This document shows, piece by piece, positions 40,622-45,000 of a DNA stretch of 45,000 bases. Below the pieces are notes generated by a model. That model was not told the DNA's origin and ran no database searches. It worked only from the letters and a program-made list of their open reading frames with translations. The stretch spans positions 545,001 through 590,000 of the forward strand of contig JACVTC010000030.1 of assembly GCA_016946835.1 (NCBI GenBank). Direction: 5' to 3'. The translations under genes were made by a program, and so were the position numbers. How positions within the stretch are numbered: the first letter of the stretch is position 1; each line of letters begins with the position of its first letter. Origin of the DNA: Neocallimastix lanati (nom. inval.). Taxonomy: Eukaryota > Neocallimastigomycota > Neocallimastigomycetes > Neocallimastigales > Neocallimastigaceae.

Positions 40622-41045
40622 TAAGTCTGAGATTAACGAAGAGGAAGGACAATAGGGCTCCCGGTCTCTCCTCTAAAAGTATCAGACTCTCATTGGATCC
40701 TTAGTCATACTGTTATGGCGATGAAACGGACCTCTCTATAAGCAAGACTCATATGAAAGGCATTCTCTATACACTGCTTTATACCATGGACTTTCTTTTC
40801 AGTGATCTTTTAAACCATCATCGAGGGAGGAACAACTATACTAATCCTATCACACTCTGCACTAGTAATTATATAGCCTTGCAACAGAAATACTTATCAT
40901 AGAGAACTAAGACCAACTTCATTTTGAGAGAAAAATACCCTGAGAGGATGAAAACCACCCCATATAAATTCAGGAGGTAGTCGATGGATCGATTTAGAAC
41001 CCTTATGTGTATTAGTCCCGAGTGCTATCAACCAAAATAATAATT
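40622..41045. other. GC-richer island 3, function unknown
   Basis: About 420 bp of mixed composition in nearly pure AT. Short frames look protein-like: on the minus strand, about 44 codons from LIALGTNTHKGSKSIHRLPP to a stop and later QGYIITSAECDRISIVVPPS; on the plus strand, GRTIGLPVSPLKVSDSHWIL. None exceeds ~50 codons. T4/A4 runs on both strands argue against a Pol III transcript. It could be a decayed transposon ORF or a structured RNA. Confidence 0.4.
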
Positions 41046-41370
41046 GGAAAGACTTCATATGTGGAATAATGTTTTATATAGATATAAATGACTTTAAAAT
41101 ATATATATATATATTATAATAAGATATTATTCATCTTTTTACTTCTAAATACTCATTTGAAATATTTTTTTTCATATCTATAGAATGATCTTTAATTTCA
41201 ATCTTAATTTTGATTTTTTTTTTTTTTAAAAAAAAAATTTTTTTCTTTTTATAATAATTACAATTATTATTATTATTATTAAAGTTATTTAAATATTAAG
41301 ATTGCTTTAATAATTAAATGTATGCATTTTTAATATGGAAAAAGTTTGATCAAAATTTATTAAAAAATCT

Positions 41371-41406
<36 letters not shown>

Positions 41407-41693
41407 ATTATTCAATATTATATTAGATCGATTTAAATTTAATTGAAAAAAAAAATGCTTATTACGTTTTAATTATTTTAAACTATTGAAAAAAGGATAT
41501 TTTAAAAAAAAATATATTTGTTAATATTATTCCATATTTTTCAATAAAATCATTAATATCATTAGATAATTTATATATATATATATTAGCATAGGTTTGA
41601 ATAGTAAATTTATTATGCCATATAAAATAAGCTAATAAAAAAAAGAAGTAAAATAAGAATATTTCAATAATAAAATTGTCTTTTATAAAACAG

Positions 41694-41734
<41 letters not shown>

Positions 41735-42046
41735 GTAATTTAGAGATGATTATAATATTATCATAATCCTTCAACTTATTGTTGTTTTTGTACATTATAT
41801 ATATAAATACATTTTATATGAAATGAATATTAGGGCATTACGTTCTATTATAAGTTATAAATGTTATATATTTATTTCTTTTTTTTTTTTTTAACTATAT
41901 TCTTTTTAAATATATTACTATTTTTTATTTTTCTACTTTATTATAAATTTTATTTATTAAATATCTATTCATCCACGTATTTATATATTATTTTTAATTT
42001 ATAGGACTTGTAAAAAATTTAACTATTAAAAACAAAAACAAAAAAA

Positions 42047-42078
<32 letters not shown>

Positions 42079-42336
42079 AAAAAATTAGATAATTTTTACT
42101 TTATTTTTATTTTAATTTTTATTTTTATTATTATTCTTTTTTTTTTTTTTAAGTATATTTTTATTTTTATTTGTAGGGAACTTCATAATCAAATTTTTTA
42201 TTATTTTTTTTATTTATACTTTTTTATTTTTTTTATTTATTTATACTTTTTTTATTATTATTATTGTTGTCTTTTTCTTTTTCTTCTATATTTTTTTTTG
42301 CAAAAAGAAAAAAAATTATAAACTTCATAATAGTTA

Positions 42337-42370
<34 letters not shown>

Positions 42371-42403
42371 CTTTATTTTATTTTTTATTTTTTATTCTTC
42401 TTC
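41046..42403. other. AT-rich region, 3' flank of the HAD gene
   Basis: Several A- and T-runs of 20-35 nt. Ends in poly(T) just before the phosphatase stop codon. No gene is seen. Confidence 0.6.
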
Positions 42404-43923
42404 TCATAAAAATATCTTTTCTAATAAGTAGGCTACACCATCCTCTTCATTGGACTTCGTTTCAATCCTTGATACGGCTTTTAATTCTTTAGTCCCATTG
42501 GCCATGGCTACTGGCCATCCTGCATTCTTTAAGAGATCAACATCATTACCAGCATCACCAAAGGCAAGAACTTCATCTTTTGAAATATTTAAACTTTGAA
42601 TAAGATGAGTTAATCCAGTACCTTTATTCGTTTGAGGTGGCATAAATTCTAAAAAGAAGGAGGTGGAATAGGCATATTCTAAATTATAAGGTTTACTCAT
42701 TTCAATCAATTGTTCCTTAATTTCTTTTTATATATAACATATTATATATAAATATTTAATAATAGTAATAATAATTAAAAATAATAAGATTATAGATTAA
42801 AATTATAATAATAAATAAATAAATAAATATTATTAATATGAACATTAGTATTAAAAATATTTACAAATATATATATATATTATATTTAATAACAATAATA
42901 ACGACAATGATAATAATGATTTCTATAATGATATTAAATATTTTATCAATTTATCAATGTTAAAATAGAGTATAATTATCATCAATATTATATTAAAAAT
43001 ATATAAATATATTTGAATATAATATATTTGAATATAATAAAAAAAAAAAAAAATGTAATAAGATATGTATAAAATTCTTACTATTATATATTAATAAATA
43101 TATATATATATATAAAACTTACTTTTATTATCTTCACTGTCAGTAACAATAAAACATAATTTATTAATTTTTGTTTCTCCAGATGCCACTTTTTTTATAT
43201 GTTCTTCTTTATCTACCACAATAGTATTTTCGTGATAGTTTTCACGAGATCTTCTAGCCCACTCCTCATTAAACATGATGGCATCATCTTCTGAAGAGTA
43301 GAAATAGTCTTCTTTTGGATAATTTTTTAATAAATTATGAAATTGAAGGACAAACTCTGTAGGTAACGTATTTTGCCATATAATATTTCCTTTATAATCA
43401 TAGATAATACAACCGTTTAAAAGTAATGATTCTGTATTGGGTCTCTCCGTAATACCAAGTTTTTCACGAACGTCTGCAGTGGCGGGTCTTGCTCTACCCG
43501 TAGCAATTACAAAATGAAGATCTGGATATTTTTTTAAAACCTTTTTAATAATTGTTCTGGTATTTTGAGAAATGTCTCCTTGTGGATTAATGAGGGTACC
43601 ATCAAGGTCTTTTTAATTTAAGTTAATTTATTATGAATTTTTTTTTTAAAAAAAAAATAATTTATTATTATGATTATATTTTTATTAAAAAAAATATTAT
43701 AATAAAAAAGATAACAATGAGAGATTAAGTGAATTTAAAGGTATAAATTATAGTAATAATAAAACAAAATATATATATATATTTTAAAATATTTTTTTTT
43801 TTTATTCCTCATATATATATTTTTATATTTTTATTATTTCATATTATCAATTTCAATTAAATATATATATGATTTTTATAAAATATCTATAAATATTTAT
43901 TTATATTTATAATTATACTATAA

Positions 43924-43961
<38 letters not shown>

Positions 43962-44087
43962 AATTTAAATTTTAAAATTTAAAATTCAATTGATAAAATA
44001 TTATATTAAAATGGAATAAACATCTTATGAATAAATACCAGTTGTAATGAGTTTAATTTTGGAAGGGTCAGGTAATTCTGTACTCAT
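42404..44087 (-). CDS. HAD-superfamily Cof-type phosphatase
   Basis: Three exons, 44087-44039, 43608-43123 and 42723-42404 (855 nt, 284 aa). Phases match and both junctions fall inside conserved motifs: the first intron splits the nucleophile codon of DLDGT. Seen: motif I TTDLDGTL (Asp17, Asp19), motif II HFVIATGRA (Thr53), motif III Lys in TNKGTGL (~212), motif IV FGDAGNDVDLL (~233-243). The segment between Arg55 and Lys212 is the C2-type cap of the Cof/YidA group. The length fits the family (~270-290). Members dephosphorylate small sugar phosphates, pyridoxal phosphate or FMN; the substrate cannot be told from sequence here. No targeting signal, so cytosolic. A SINE-like element lies 225 bp upstream of the start in opposite orientation. 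Confidence 0.9.
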
Positions 44088-44176
44088 TATTCCTTTATTA
44101 ATGAATCTATTTTAAAGTATGAAAAGAAAGGAATGGAGAAAAAAAAATATTTATTGGATGTTTAAATATTAAAAAA

Positions 44177-44213
<37 letters not shown>

Positions 44214-44311
44214 TAAAATAAATTAAAATTTTAGTTAAATTAGAATAAAAGTTTTTTTAAAATAATTAATAATAATAATTTTATTATTATTTTTCATTTT
44301 ATTTCATTTTA

Positions 44312-44760
44312 GCCATATTGGTACAAGTCGGTTAGGACGATACAGGTTACTGTAGAGGCCGGGGTTCGAATCCTCGGCATGGCACCAAAATAATCGGATG
44401 AGGTTTCTATTCTGGGATATCATGAGATCACACGTGATATTCATAAGGCTTTCCCTCAAATGATTATTTCACCCAACTCTGATACTACGCTTTGAATTGA
44501 AGCATAGACCATGATGATTGTAAAATTTCCAATCGCCAATGATTACACCCACTAGGGAGGAGTTAATGATTCCGTTCTGATGCTCGTGGTCAATAGAGAT
44601 ATATGTAGGAACGTTAGGAATGCATCTCCGGGCAGTGTGTAACGACGATTGAGAGTGGCGAAGCTGTTACAGTATGCCAATAACTCATCACCTTATAGTT
44701 AATTAATAACTGTAAGGCCATATGGGAGATGGGTACCCATATGTGCAAGTCTTTTTTTTT
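44312..44760 (+). mobile_element. tRNA-related SINE or Pol III transcription unit
   Basis: A ~449-bp GC-richer block in nearly pure AT. Its first 76 nt fold approximately like a tRNA: acceptor GCCATAT/GCATGGC (five pairs plus a wobble), T arm with TTCGAAT at the canonical position, and a 3' ACCA. The anticodon loop has only 6 nt and no U33, so it is not a working tRNA. A box TGGTACAAGTCGG (44319-44331) and perfect B box GGTTCGAATCC (44363-44373) are 44 nt apart. No TTTT occurs until the T-run at 44752. The flanks carry the direct repeat TTTTATTTCATTTTA at 44297-44311 and 44761-44775, a likely target-site duplication. A tRNA-derived SINE fits best; a single-copy Pol III ncRNA remains possible. 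Confidence 0.7.
44319..44373 (+). promoter_or_regulatory. Pol III type-2 promoter (A and B boxes)
   Basis: A box at 44319-44331 and consensus B box at 44363-44373, in tRNA-gene spacing within the tRNA-like head. Confidence 0.75.
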
Positions 44761-44764
44761 TTTT
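44719..44764 (+). terminator. 8-bp hairpin and T13 run, Pol III terminator or SINE tail
   Basis: Perfect inverted repeat CATATGGG (44719-44726) and CCCATATG (44736-44743) with a 9-nt loop, then 13 T's from 44752. T4 or longer terminates Pol III. The last four T's overlap the flanking direct repeat. Confidence 0.7.
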
Positions 44765-44775
44765 ATTTCATTTTA

Positions 44776-45000
44776 TTTTATTTCATTTTATTTTATTATT
44801 ATTTTTAGTATAGTAAATAACAGAAATATATATATAATATTAGTAGATATATAATATATATATTATTGGAATTAAGGTTTTTAAGGTTTAAATTTTTTAA
44901 TATATTTTATTCTTATTATGGTAATTACAAAGATTTAATAATGCATGAATTTTTTACTTTATTTATACTAATTAATTTGTGGTGCATTTTCCAGGGCAAT
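44776..45000. other. AT-rich end of window
   Basis: TA repeats and (TTTTA)n-like sequence. No feature is supported. Confidence 0.6.

Noticed and set aside
40622-41045. RNase P RNA candidate
   Set aside because: AGGAAGGAC and AACAGAAATACTTAT vaguely recall conserved regions I and V, but I could not form the P4 helix between them.
44312-44387. Functional tRNA gene
   Set aside because: Acceptor and T arms are good, but the D stem has a mismatch, the anticodon loop is 6 nt and U33 is missing; an encoded CCA is not expected in a nuclear tRNA gene.

Overview
The window is eukaryotic and extremely AT-rich. It is full of long A/T homopolymers and (AAT)n, (AAAAT)n and (ATTATTT)n arrays. Genes are sparse, with short GT..AG introns, Asn-rich proteins and LINE-type retrotransposons. 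A hevein-like chitin-binding (CBM18) exon, a fungal-type DUF676 hydrolase and the base composition together fit an anaerobic gut fungus (Neocallimastigomycota) best. The taxon is inference; a Dictyostelium-like genome was considered and judged less likely.

Layout: 1-1430 holds AT repeats and a 5'-truncated LINE 3' end (copy A) with a 13-bp target-site duplication. 2375-5364 (-) is a five-exon alpha/beta hydrolase gene whose introns carry huge trinucleotide arrays and which has a 29-nt exon at the nucleophile elbow. 7663-8960 (-) is a decayed LINE (copy C). 9014-13745 (-) is a near full-length LINE (copy B) with RRM-like, Ser-rich, endonuclease, RT and Zn-knuckle parts, broken by two frameshifts and one stop. 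14062-14790 is an (AAAAT)n field with a 202-bp higher-order period. 15307-19866 (-) encodes a 1519-aa Asn-rich single-pass membrane protein with three C-terminal NPF motifs. 19867-26960 is gene-poor, with large microsatellites and two GC-richer islands.

26960-28200 is a decayed LINE (copy D). 28480-28712 (-) is a CBM18 terminal exon. 28981-29406 (+) is an unidentified open frame. 29640-29940 (+) is a broken secreted-protein gene running into a nest of LINE pieces (F1, E, F2) up to 32394. 33795-35898 (-) is a two-exon gene for an unrecognised ~635-aa protein. 35899-42400 is mostly empty AT-rich DNA, with two oppositely oriented (ATTATTT)n arrays and one GC-richer island. 42404-44087 (-) is a three-exon HAD/Cof-type phosphatase. 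44312-44760 (+) is a probable tRNA-related SINE or Pol III unit with A and B boxes, no internal T4, a terminal hairpin, a T13 run and 15-bp flanking direct repeats.

The four host genes with recognisable structure (hydrolase, Asn-rich membrane protein, unknown 635-aa protein, HAD phosphatase) share no evident pathway and each appears to be a separate transcription unit. Most GC-richer DNA outside exons belongs to retroelements. The main novelty candidates are the SINE-like element, the LINE family with its shared 3' tail, and the evidence that long poly(T) tracts grow from Lys-codon A-runs inside dying LINE ORFs.
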